Shown: piece by piece, positions 31,920 to 42,894 of the stretch
Numbering within the stretch: the stretch's first letter is position 1
Layout: every line of letters begins with the position of its first letter
Assembly: GCA_028023455.1 (NCBI GenBank)
Contig: JAQFVV010000285.1
Location: 811,501-875,500, forward strand
Direction of reading: 5' to 3'
Length of the DNA stretch: 64,000 nt
DNA from: Epiperipatus broadwayi
Lineage: Eukaryota; Onychophora; Udeonychophora; Euonychophora; Peripatidae
Notes under the pieces: generated by a model
Told to the model about the DNA's origin: nothing
What the model saw: the letters and a program-made list of their open reading frames with translations, nothing else
Database searches by the model: none
Translations under genes and position numbers: made by a program

Positions 31920-33970
31920 AGCTAAGGATGAATAAGTTACCCAGTATTAACGAGACTTGCAACAGTTCTAAAGAATCATCAATGGAACAAGTTGAGGAAG
32001 AAGCCATCTTTGGAGTTCACAATAATTCAGGATCTAGGTCCTTGCAACCAATCTTACCATCTAGAGGTGCCACAGTCGAAGAAAAGATGACTTATTTTCA
32101 AAAACTCATCCCAAAGAATTCCCAGTCCAAATTTCAAGCCAATAAGAAACAGGATAAAGCCTCTAGAGAGATTGTTGAAAATCTGGATTTCTCAAGCATG
32201 GGAAATAGTAATGATAATTTTACTTTTAATTTTCCTCATAGTTATGCTGTATCAAATAATCCTAACAGTAAAATTGATAAAAATGGGTAAACTAACATAG
32301 TGGTTTCCAATTTAAATGCTTCCCCTTCTAAAAATCAATCCAAGATACTAATTAATAACAAATATTATGCTAACATTAACAGGTAGGCCTGAGTGAGCCT
32401 AATGTTACAACAAGGAAAACTTCAAAAAAAAAATCACAAAGTCATTTTCAATTTAATTGATGAAGAAGTGGAATAGAACTTTGCTGTTAATTCCAGCAAC
32501 CCCAATCTTCTTAATTTAAATTTGGAGCAAAAGGATCTTGATTTGATAACAAATAAATTTAATAACACCATTCCCCTTCACCTACATAAATCCTTCTTTA
32601 ACTTTTACAGTGAAAATACTTCAATCTTGGCTGTTACCAACCCTTCATGTGATTTATATAAATTCCCAATTAATGAACTTTATAATGAGTTAATAAAAAA
32701 AAATTATGGAGTCTGGTTCACAAAATTTTGCAACATCCTAATAATTATTATGTAATAATAGAATTTAACAACCTCGCTCAGAAAATTTTCTTCCAAAAAA
32801 TTTCAAATACCTTGATGGCAAAATTATTTGCCATATTAACATGAATTGTCCCACAATCTTATCAGGCACGATCAAGAATTGTTACCTTAGATTTAAAGAA
32901 AATGATTTGAAATAATTACTTAGGCTTTATGTTAACATTTCAAATTTTAGGTACCTACTAGGCAGATCTCCCAGTATATACTAACATTGCCTTTTTCAAA
33001 TTCACCTTGAATAAAGAATCAAACCCGCTGATATTCCTACTCTCTATCATGTGGATACTTCCCCCCTCTATCATCAACTTTCATGGCATTCCTCCACAAT
33101 GTTTCTTCTGTCAGCAGAGGAGACACTTTGGTGAGGAATTGACTAGCCAGGATCTGTCACAATTGTAAAAGAATCAAAACCAGAATGCATCACTGTAACT
33201 CAGATTCGATGGTATTGGCCACAAATGCATACATTAATAAGTCTGATCTTGTGGTGTCGGGAGCTATGAAGAATACTGCATACCCTCAATCGACTCTCAT
33301 CAATGATGATATGCCTAACCCTTTGTTATCTCCTGATCACTCAATGAGTGAGTCCCTTGACTCAGTGTCTTCCTCAAATGCCTCATTCTATGGAAAAGGA
33401 GGTGAAGAAATTGAACATAAGCCCCAAATCAAGGGTGGTCAAAAAGTGCCCCAACAAACAAAACAGCCACAGTATTAGCTCTTCAGACACTTAACCCCTT
33501 ATCCCCCACCTACCAGGGAAAAATGTAGGCCCAATTCTAAGACAGATGATCAGGAATCCAATTGTTACTTGTTCAAGAAAGATCCTGGCAAGCCGATGCT
33601 ATCCCCTGATCCTAATAATGATAATAACTTACAGCTGCCTATGGACTCTAAAGTAATAAATGCAAAACTGACATCTATGGATGGTTTGCCATCTGAGGCC
33701 TCAAGAGGGATGGCCTCTGACTATCCTATAGACTCTAAAATATCAAGTGCTAGAACATCATCCATAGATGGCTTCTGATCCAGAGCATCAAAGGAGAAAA
33801 CCAGTATCCATCCTCCTAGCAGAATCAGTAATTGCTGGATTTGTGAAGGCAAATCCACTAAAGACTTGTTCCTTTATGCTGAAAATTTTGCAGCGTAGGA
33901 CATTTCATCATTGAACTTTTCCCTTTCTTAAATACCATCACAACTTCATTATATGAGTTGTATCCAAATT
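31920..33970 (+). pseudogene. LINE ORF1 (nucleic-acid binding protein) relic
   Basis: A string of plus-strand frames (31928-32290, 32522-32755, 33185-33478, 33569-33778) broken by frameshifts. LEQKDLDLITNKFNNTIPLH at 32525 matches the ORF1 of the 51-56 kb LINE (LTQISECFNTTIPWDLFDF). At 33085-33210 CFFCQQRRHFGEE then, after a frame shift, ICHNCKRIKTRMHHC form two zinc knuckles, like LQCFHCKEQSHIINAC in the other copy. The Ser/Asp/Asn-rich tail follows. ORF1 proteins of this type coat LINE RNA. No endonuclease or RT follows, so the element is 3'-deleted or interrupted. Confidence 0.7.
33637..33800 (+). repeat. ~80 bp tandem duplication in ORF1 tail
   Basis: Two in-frame units encode PMDSKVINAKLTSMDGLPSE and PIDSKISSARTSSIDGF; the second ends in a stop. 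The ORF1 tail of the 55 kb copy has its own, different tandem unit. Confidence 0.6.
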
Positions 33971-33974
33971 TTTA

Positions 33975-34577
33975 AAATAAAATTTTCTATATTTTTATTT
34001 TAAAAAAATCTTTTTCAATCTCAATACGCTTGCTCAACACTGGAGTAATAAATACATTTGAATTTGAAATGGATTTCAAACCGATATACATGGTTTCATT
34101 TATTGCATTCAGCACTTTTATGTAGAACAGTTGCTGCAACCAAATATAAAATTTCTATTATTCTGAACTGTTTCATTTTCATATTTTTTCTGTTAAAATG
34201 ATATTCAGAAACTTTTTTGCATAATACTGCATTAAATTATTAAAAATATTACAAAAATCATACTAAATTACCACTAAAATTTGAATTTGCTGACAAAGGC
34301 TAGTTATCAGTTTTTGAATGTCATTATCATCCCTAATAGTTGCTAAAATATATAGCGACTATAATTCCAGTAAAAAAAAAAGAATGTTCTCATGATTATA
34401 TAAACAATATGGGAATTATAACACACCATTACATATATTAAATGTTTGTTCTTTAAACTATTTTTCATCTTACATACTAATTCAATTTTTTTTTGCAGTG
34501 AATTTTACTTTTTGAAAGAGTTTATTACATTGAATAATTGTAACTATCCATTTTATTTTCTTTCTCTCTCCATCACT
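33975..34577. other. AT-rich spacer, no gene seen
   Basis: No supported feature. Confidence 0.4.
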
Positions 34578-34579
34578 AT

Positions 34580-34760
34580 TGTAAGAGATGATTTTTTTTC
34601 ATGTGTCATAGCATCAACCAGGACACAAACCCAGGACAACTGCTTGTATACTTCATGTGTATAAGCAGGTATGTAGGATAAATTATTTGCCTACCACTTG
34701 GTTTAAATTCAAGCATTGTGAAAAAACTGGGTTTGATGCGATGGTTGTAAGAGATGATTT
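34580..34760 (-). mobile_element. Chimeric SINE with 16 bp flanking repeat
   Basis: The 3' half of the tRNA-derived SINE (minus strand GTCCTGGGTTTGTGTCCTGG to GACACATG plus A-run) is joined at 34646 to ~100 bp of unrelated sequence instead of its own tRNA-like 5' half. The whole chimera is bracketed by TTGTAAGAGATGATTT at 34580-34595 and 34745-34760, so it seems to have been inserted as one piece. Confidence 0.65.
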
Positions 34761-34866
34761 ACAACCAACCATCACACCAATGCCACTTTTTTCACAATGC
34801 TTGAATTCAGACCAAGTGATAGGCAAATAATTTATCCTACATACCTGCTTATACACATGAAGTATA
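34647..34866. repeat. ~220 bp palindrome
   Basis: Arms of ~104 bp (34647-34750 and 34759-34866) with an 8 base loop GAGATGAT. Left arm GTATGTAGGATAAATTATTT; right arm AAATAATTTATCCTACATAC. The repeated unit looks like a separate tRNA-like repeat (TAAGCAGGTATGTAGGATAA ... GGTCTGAATTCAAGC). Confidence 0.85.
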
Positions 34867-35044
34867 TACGTATATAAACATACATATAAACTAATATGTT
34901 TGTCTATTTGTAAAAATTATTTTTTTTCCTTCATTTAATATCATTAACTAAAATAATTAATTGACTTATAAGACAGACATAATCAAAGGTCAAAATATAT
35001 GAGGTCAAAATAATTGCTAGGTGGTCGAATTTCAATAATGAAGA

Positions 35045-35210
<166 letters not shown>

Positions 35211-37600
35211 TTTCATAAATTTTTTTCTTGGTTAGTTTGTAACAATAGGTTTTAGCTAGCACAAGAAAATAATCTAGCGTTTTTTTACTTGCTGACTAAC
35301 AACTAAACTTTCAGCACATAAAGTAAAGTCTTTTATTTTTTTTTTTTAAAAAGAAAAACTGTTCCACATTTAAAAAAAAACAATAAGGATATGAAATTTA
35401 AATCTTAATGTCTATATTTTAAAGTTAATATAAAATATTTATAATTTGGATAGAAAGAAACTGGAAATTTAATCTTAGCTGGTAAAGTGACAAATTTCAA
35501 TTTATAATTAGCAGGAATAAACTAATGATTTAATTTATTCTGCAAGCTTGAATTTATTGTTATGGAAGTGAGAAAAAAGAAATGCGAAGCTACTAGAAAT
35601 TGACTGTTTCTTTAAGCCATTTTCATATAGATATTGAAGCCACAATATAATTAATATTTTATAGTAAAGTAATCATTGCAATGTAGTTGGGGTAAAGTTA
35701 ATACTGTGGGTGCCTCCAAGTCATCTTCGATGTCATTATAAAATTATCCATCAAAATGTCTATTTTACAAAATGCTGGTGAACATCAATCTTCAATGGAT
35801 TTATATATGTTCAGAAGAGATAATTGGTATGTGTTTGTTTTAACCAAATAGTATGAAATATATAAATATCAGCAGAGTTGGTGAACAAGAACATTATGCA
35901 TGGAGATTGACATTTAAGTTTATAAACTCTTAACTGTGGACAAAATGCTTGTTTTCCTCAGGATATACATATTTTATTCTTTTTTGATTCACATGATTTT
36001 TTATTTTTTTTGTTTTTATTATCTCTATTTGAAATGTTCATGTATTGTGATTTTTTTTTATTTGTGTATTGAAGTCTTATTTTCAAAATCGATCACGTGA
36101 ATTTTAAAAGTGGGAGCAGTGAATGGATATGTATCATATGGTGATATATAAAGGAGAAAATGGATCATAGTCAATAAATATGTATAATTATTAATAAAAG
36201 TAAATTTACAAATCCCTATGGAAATTCAACACTGATCTATCAAAGCGACCTCAAGTAAGATTTTTATATAAGTAACATTAAGTGCAAACTAGAACAAACA
36301 AAACTACATTAATTACAATAATTTTTTTAATAATATTTACTTGTAATTGTTTATTTCTGAGTGCACAATTAATTCACTTGAGTAAATGGTCTTTTTCTTA
36401 TCTTTCATTAATTTTTACTATGACTTACATACACATATAGATGAGAGTGGAACCATATATATATATTTTAAAAAAAAAAAGTTATAAATATATTTACCCC
36501 AACCTTCAAACATCATTCTAGTGATTATATTAATGGAGTAGATTTAGAATTACTGAACTCTCATTTTGCTTTTCTTTTTTTGTTTTATATATATATTTAG
36601 TAGATTATTTAATATTATTTTTTATATACTGTACTTTAAATTATTTTGTTTCTCTAGTGTAAATAAAGATTAATTGAAGACATACTTCTATCATGCAATC
36701 TGAATCAAGGAAATTTATTGTGTTAAGCCATCCAATGATAGAAGACTATTCTTGTTAACTTAATATTTTTTTTGTTTGTAAATATTTATTATATGTTATA
36801 AATTATTAATAAAAGTATTGAGTTGTTTAAACCAATCTGATCTCTGTTTGATCATCACCATCATCATTATGCATTTATACCATTAAAAGTTTCATCATCA
36901 CTATCATTATGGATTTACACCATTAAAGGTTTGATGATCATCATCATCATTATGTATTGCTCTCCTAAATGATTGATCATCATCAATATTTTTATATCCA
37001 TGCTTATACATAGGCATAATTGGTCAATAATTAAGTACGTCCATCCCTGAAGAGAGCTGACTGCAAGAACTCCCTGAGTTTGAATTCTGTGGTGTAATGG
37101 GGCCAAAAAAGGGAGATGTAATGAATATGCACTAATCTAAATTACATTGAAATGTTGTAAGTAAATTATAAGTTAGCATACCAAATGTAGATGTGATTTG
37201 GAACTAGGCATTTCATTGTGACATCTTTAGCATACTATTCGAAGGCCTAAGTAGTGAGATGCGCTCCCTTTGTTATATGCCATTTCTGATTAGGTAATAT
37301 CTGTCACACCCAAATGGGATGTCAAATCATGAATTTAGGATATGACTTGTTGTAGATTGTTTGACACATTGCATTCAAATTATCCAACTACTTAGTCTTA
37401 TTCACATCACATTATGGTATACCCCGTGGTTCCGTTATACTATATATATATATGTTCCCAGTGAAAATAATCATTACTATATTTATTTATAATAGTCTTG
37501 AGATAATCTTTATAATGTAGAAGAATTTTGCTTCTAATAAGTACATCCTCATGTTTAGAAATGAAATAATTTTTAAGAAGTTCTACTACTATACATGGTA
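35211..37600. other. AT-rich region with a 43 bp CAT-rich duplication
   Basis: No gene. At 36868-36955 two units share ATTTATACCATTAAAAGTTT / ATTTACACCATTAAAGGTTT with CATCAT runs. Purine tracts near 36115 and 37110 were considered as LTR boundaries and not accepted. Confidence 0.4.
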
Positions 37601-38960
37601 AAGATTATTGGACTGTCAAAACTAACAGCTATTTTAAAAAGTAGTATAATAAAGTACTGCATTCTGAAAAGTTCATAGACAAGTGTTATCATTGTTTATT
37701 TATATTAGAATAATTCAAACATATATCATATCCAAAAGATTGAATCTCATGCTGTTTATTTTCAAGGTCATGTCATGCATTTTTATAATTTTCCAGAGCA
37801 TTGTTAAATGGACATTTTAGAAAGTTGATATGTTAACTCTATAGAAGAAACTGGACAAAATAATAAAAGTATTTACAGCTAATTCAATTATCATAATTAT
37901 ATTACTATCACAAAATATTCTGTCTTGTAGCATGTTAAGTGTTCTATGCTGCAACTCAAAATCCAAGTTTAACTCTTTATCCAAGGTGCTACAAAAATAT
38001 GTAAAATGGTTCAAATGAATATCCAAGCTAAAAGTTAATGTTTTTTCCCCCATCATTGGCTAATAAAGTACCCAAATTTTCTTGAGTTTTAATTAATGTC
38101 AAAATTTTTAATAATTGCATTGAAAATAGTAAAAACATTTAGTAAAAATATCATGAATTGAAGAAGGATATATAATTTTTGCTTTAATTGATACAAATTA
38201 AAAACATCTTCAAGAAACTTATTTACACGTTGAGGCTCTGTTTTATGAAGTAGTTAATAAACAACAACAAAATGGTTGTTACAAATGGAGAATGTAGTTG
38301 AAATTAGTAAACAGTTTTATTTAACACCAGTTTTTAGTTGAAATTGCTCAGGTTTATGTCCAGTCTTAATAAGATTCCCTCTCATTTGATCGTGTAAAAA
38401 GCTACACAACATGAATAGATTTCAGGAAGAACTAGCTAATTTCAAACAACATCACAAAACATTTTGATTAAATAGATTCAAATGTTTTTACCAAATCAAT
38501 AAAACAGATATGTAAATCACACATTTGCTTCTCAACTTGCTTGCAGTGTTTTGTGATTCTCTAAAACCATTATTTGACCTCTATTTATTAAATATTACAA
38601 TTTGTACAAGAAAAGAGTCTTTAAATTTTTTTTATAATTAATTTAAAAAAGGTATCCAACAAAATATTCCATTATCTTTTCTATATTTTTAAGAAAATTC
38701 AGCAATTTTGAGTCTAATATTGTAAATGTTCTTTATGCATCTCATCAAACCCATCAGGTTTTATGTTAAGATTACTAATATTTGTTTTAACTGAGTATCT
38801 TCTCAAAATTTAAATGTGTCAATAGGAGCAATATATAATTAAATGTCATTTTAATTATTGCACCATTATTCAAAGGTGGATTAAAATATTTCCTCCTACT
38901 TTTCACAATAGTTGAATTTAATATAATTATTAATTACTTTTTATGTATCTACTTTATTTT
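37600..38960 (-). pseudogene. Non-LTR retrotransposon reverse transcriptase relic
   Basis: Minus-strand relic spread over several frames. GFRESQNTASKLRSK near 38600, CDLHICFIDLVKTFESI at ~38490-38545 (first catalytic Asp), HDQMRGNLIKTGHKPEQFQL near 38380, then GV and HKTEPQRVNKF near 38250, and LNHFTYFCSTLDKELNLDF followed by LNMLQDRIFCDSNI at 37880-37990. This order and spacing match a widespread animal LINE ORF2 whose RT ends in a YLGS-type and RLQDRVF-type block. It is a different family from the RTE and L1/Tx1-type copies here. I leave the clade open. Confidence 0.72.
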
Positions 38961-40560
38961 CAATGAATTGAAAAAAATTAAAGAGATCAGAGTCATTATA
39001 TGATTATTTCTTTCTCATTAGTCCATCTGTTATTTTAAGGCTTCTGGTAAGTTATGACCTTAAATATGTAGATTATAAAACTATACGATCTATGGTTTAT
39101 TTTTCCAAAAAAAGGAAAATCTCATATTTCTTTTTATACATATAATAAAATCATCCTTAGATATGCCATAGGATTATTTATTTTAATGAAGTTAACAATA
39201 TGTTTACTTCTAAACACTCTTTAAAAATATTTTATACTTCAGTAGTATGATAATCTTGAAATACAAATTTTCTCATTGTAAAGTTTATTAACTGTTGAAA
39301 TTTATCATTTAATTGTTTTTAAAGTATTAACATCAAATGTTCATTTAATATTTTTAGGATAGAACCTACTGCTTATTGAAACCATTATTTAACTTTGGTC
39401 CATATTGATTTATACCGGTACAATATTAATTTAGTTTCATGTGTTTGCCCGGAGGGGGGGGGGGGGGGGGGGGATATTAATTTATATTTTTTTTTAAAAT
39501 CTATATAGGTAAGTACTTGTGAAATATAAATTTGTATAGTTTTAAACTGGTATGCATTTAATTGTTCTTATAATGATTTTTGTGCAACAAAGTGTTCTCA
39601 TAATTAAATCATGTTTTGTTTCAAATACACTCACTGCATATCGTTTAAGACAATATCTTTACTAGATTTTGGCCAAAATTTATTATTCCTGTCAATAGTT
39701 CATTAATCTAATGTGTTCAGTTAGAAAAATAACTATCTAACAAGAAGTGAAAGTTTTATTTCACTTAACTCTAATCTATATTTAATGTTTATAGCAAAGG
39801 CACTGTCAAAATAAACATTGTCATTACACACATATGAAAAAAAAACAATATTTACTATCATTTGCATTTAATTGATATATTTGGGAATTCAAAAATGAAA
39901 GATACAATTATATTTCACACCAAACCTAATATATTATAGAACTGCCATTTGCAAAAAAAAAAAAAAATATGAAGGAGCAAGCAATCTAATAAACAATTTT
40001 TCAGATCCATCAATTTCATGATCTCTTTTAAAGCTGCTCTTTTTATGGAGAATACTTTATATAAGTCAAGATCTGATAAGCTATTGAGGCATTATATATT
40101 CTATAACACTCAATAATCAGCGTTTACAAAAACACTTATAACTGTCTACCTCTAAACTTTTCTTGAAAGAAGAATTTTATTAAAAACAGTTATATTTACC
40201 TTTAGTCTTGACAGCAATCTTTTATTCAGATCTTGAATAATTTATATCAAGCAAAATATGCACTTTCTAAAAACTTATACAAAAAAAAGAGTAAAAAACC
40301 AACTCCTTTATATTTCTATTACTTTTTTCCTGTTTTGGAACGAGTGTATTTACTCTGGAATATTTATAAACACAAACGCTGTAAATATGTTTATGCTACA
40401 TTTATTAATTAAACATGAAACAAATGTATATTTGTGCATTTACACTATATTTACATGGCTATACTCTGCCTGTTACTATAGCGAGGTATAACGCCTAGTT
40501 CTATAATGAACTATGGGAAAAGGGACTGCACATGCTATTATAAATTTCCTACCATTTCTA
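38961..40560. other. AT-rich region, no gene seen
   Basis: Contains the G20 tract listed separately. A 77-codon frame at 40258 has no domain. Confidence 0.4.
39434..39473 (-). mobile_element. Possible severely truncated SINE with G20 tract
   Basis: An 11 bp repeat ATATTAATTTA at 39423-39433 and 39474-39484 brackets GTTTCATGTGTTTGCCCGGA and a run of 20 G. The non-G part resembles the 3' tip of the tRNA-derived SINE (CCGGGCAAACACATG on minus). The C-run would lie at its 5' end. Confidence 0.45.
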
Positions 40561-40562
40561 GC

Positions 40563-40980
40563 TGTACTGTGTCAGCCTGCCTTCAGAGTAGGTCTGGTGA
40601 CACTTCCGGTTGTACTTTACAGCTTGCCTCATGTTGACATTTGTTTCTAGCAGCTTCCAGTCCTGAACATGGACTTGCCTTGCTGAATCAACTATTTTGC
40701 TTATCTGCCATTGTCTGGAGAATGTAAATTCTGTCTTCCATCTTTGTGACAGTACTCTGACCCTACCTTTAAAAGATTTGACTTTATTGCCTCATCTATA
40801 TCGTTAATGGAAACATTGGGATACAGTGGGCATCATTGCCTATTGGCCTGTTCTTGCTATTGGTATTCATTATCTATCTGTATGTGCATGATTCATGGTG
40901 ATGAATTGATTAATTCTATCTAGATAAGATAGAATCTGGTGTAGTCCAAATTTGAAGGTGAAAGAAGATATGATATTCCA
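40563..40980 (+). repeat. Ty3/gypsy 5' LTR
   Basis: Shares with the 3' LTR: TGTACTGTGTCAGCCTG, AGCTTCCAGTCCTGAA, TGCCATTGTCTGGAGA-type and TAGATAAGATAGAATCTGG blocks, at perhaps 70% identity with indels. The right boundary is uncertain and no primer-binding site is obvious. Confidence 0.75.
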
Positions 40981-41009
40981 TCCCCTTAGCTAAAAATTAG
41001 CCAGGGAGA

Positions 41010-41180
41010 ATGCAGTCATGCAGGTATATCATTAGGACATATTCTGCAAAGAACGTCTGTCTCAAACCTGAGAATACATGTTCTTCAGAGAAGTATTGTC
41101 CCAAAGTTAAACAATGGAGTACACATTCTCCAGAGAAGTACTGTCACAGAATTGAAAGTCAGTATACACCTTCTCCAGCC
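41010..41180 (+). repeat. Decayed ~45 bp tandem repeat (former gag or spacer region)
   Basis: Three imperfect units around AGAAGTATTGTCCCAAAGTT, AGAAGTACTGTCACAGAATT and TTCTCCAG. Together they keep a 61-codon frame open with a recurrent SPEKYC/SSEKYC motif. Function unknown. Confidence 0.5.
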
Positions 41181-41195
41181 AAATCTGACTCATAA

Positions 41196-41244
41196 TGTAT
41201 GGCAGTCTAAACACTCTGTAGACAGATGTGTAGACTGCCATACA
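41196..41244. repeat. Perfect 14 bp inverted repeat (hairpin)
   Basis: TGTATGGCAGTCTA and TAGACTGCCATACA separated by 21 bases, in the internal region just upstream of pol. Confidence 0.9.
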
Positions 41245-41439
41245 CTATGAATATCACAAAGCTGAAAGACAGCCCAAAGCAATCAAATAACACTCTTGGG
41301 ACAAAGAAAAGTTAAAGATAGTTTTACTTACTATCCACTTGTTGTATCATCAGGAGAATAGAGCTATTTATTAAGCTGTCTTTGATTTACTTACTTAGGT
41401 TTCACAGTGACTAAAGACAACCAGGTCACAATTGTAAGA

Positions 41440-42395
41440 AAATTTGAAGTGATTAGCCTGAAATGTTTCATAAAATACTGGGTCAGTATTTGGGATATAC
41501 AGTCCATTATCCATTAAATAAAGAGGTAAAACTGAAACCACTGACACCAGCTCTAAGAGAAAAAGTGGAAGCTCAACATGAGAGGTGACAGGCTTCAGGA
41601 ATCATTGAGGCTACATCCTATTCAGAATGGGCTACTCCACTTGTACAAATGATCAAAGAAAATGTTGGTGTGTGAATTTGTGGAGAATACTGATACATAA
41701 CCAAACAAAGCACTAGCATCTATTAATTATCAACCACCATCAGTTAAGCAGATGCTATCCATACTGTCATGTGGAAGGGTTTTTACAAAAATTTATTTAA
41801 AACCTGTGCACTTGCAGCTACTAGTGGATGATCAAGTTGCAAGAGCATTGTCAATAATTACACTTAAAGGCTTATTCAAAATGAATCAGTTGCCTTATTT
41901 AGAGTGTCATTGACCAACTTGCTTCTGGAATACTAGAAGTGTAATCTTAGTTTTATGATTTTTTAATTGGTGGCTAAAATCCCAGAACAATTCTAGAATT
42001 CCACTAAGAAAGTCCTAAACAAGTTCAAAGCCTCTGGCCATTAAAATAAACATGAACAAATGCATTTAAGAGCTAAAGAACTTGAATTTCTAAGGTGTGG
42101 GATAGATGAAGGTGACATTCAACCTACATAAAATGAATAATAGAAATCAAAGAATCAAAGATGTGATTGAACAAAAAGGAACTGCAGTATTTTTGAGGTC
42201 TCATTAATTATTATGACAAGTTTTAAACTGAGGCTGCTGAACCACTGTACAGCTGCTGTACATAATGGAGCCTGGAAGTGGCAGAAAGCATAATAAAGTT
42301 TTTAAAAAACTGAAAAACCTAATATTAGATTTAATAGTATTGGCACACTTTGACCCTGAAATAATGCATTATCTGTTGTACTGTGATGCATTATC
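41440..42395 (+). pseudogene. Ty3/gypsy pol relic (reverse transcriptase to RNase H)
   Basis: Order of blocks: KLKPLTPALREKVEAQHER near 41530, QASGIIEATSYSEWATPLV near 41595 (a hallmark of Ty3/gypsy RT), then GRVFTKIYLKPVHLQLLVDD near 41780 (first catalytic Asp lost: IYLKP for LDLSQ), TLKGLFKMNQLPY near 41860, NMNKCI and ELKNLNF near 42050 (connection to the YLG motif), and HFDPEIMHYLLYCDA at the end, which is the first RNase H block. At least five stops and several frameshifts interrupt it. Confidence 0.82.
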
Positions 42396-42408
42396 TGTTG
42401 TACTGTGA
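42365..42408. repeat. Perfect 22 bp tandem duplication at the deletion junction
   Basis: TGCATTATCTGTTGTACTGT + GA occurs twice in a row. The second copy runs into the 3' LTR, whose own start is TGTACTGTGA. The pol codons for YCDA and the LTR start share TGTACTGTGA, which could have served as microhomology for the internal deletion. Confidence 0.85.
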
Positions 42409-42890
42409 CAGCCTGATTCATGAGCAGATCTGGTGATGTTTCCAGCTGTACTCAACATCTTGCCTTATGTTGGTATTTGGTTCTAATAGCTTCCAGTCCT
42501 GAATATGAATGTGTCACATTGCATCAATCATTTAGCTTAACAGCTACTGTTTGGGGACTGTTGATTCTGCTTTTCAGATCTGCAACAATTGTTCTTTTTG
42601 AATATTAATAGAGAATGTTCATTCCGCCTTTAAGCTTTATGATAGTAGTTCTCTGACTTTACAATCAAAAAGTTTAACAATTTACTGCTAGATCTTCATC
42701 CCTAATGAAAACATTTGGTTCAATGAACATCATCAACTATTGTCTTTTTTTGTCTTTTTCTTGCCATTGTCTATGTGTTATTTGTCTGTATATGCATAAA
42801 TTTGTGGTGATGAATGCTGTCTGATGTAGATAAGATGTAACCTGGACTTGTCCATTATTTAAAGGCAAGTTGAGATATGATAGACACCAT
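42399..42890 (+). repeat. Ty3/gypsy 3' LTR
   Basis: Counterpart of 40563-40980, lacking the usual polypurine tract in front because of the internal deletion. Blocks GCTTCCAGTCCTGAATATGA, TTGCCATTGTCTATGTG and GTAGATAAGATGTAACCTGG are shared. Confidence 0.75.
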
Positions 42891-42894
42891 TTCT

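Larger units (their letters stand above)
40563..42890 (+). mobile_element. Internally deleted Ty3/gypsy LTR retrotransposon
   Basis: Two diverged long terminal repeats (40563-40980 and 42399-42890) enclose ~1.4 kb holding a decayed pol fragment. Both LTRs start TGTACTGTG. The pol remnant runs only as far as the RNase H-like region, then the right LTR begins at once, so RNase H end, integrase and any 3' gene are missing. LTR divergence and many stops make it an old insertion. Confidence 0.82.

Noticed and set aside
36110-37130. Purine tracts before TGAATGG (36120) and TGTAATG (37117) as two LTR starts
   Set aside because: The sequences after the two tracts do not align with each other, so there is no LTR pair.
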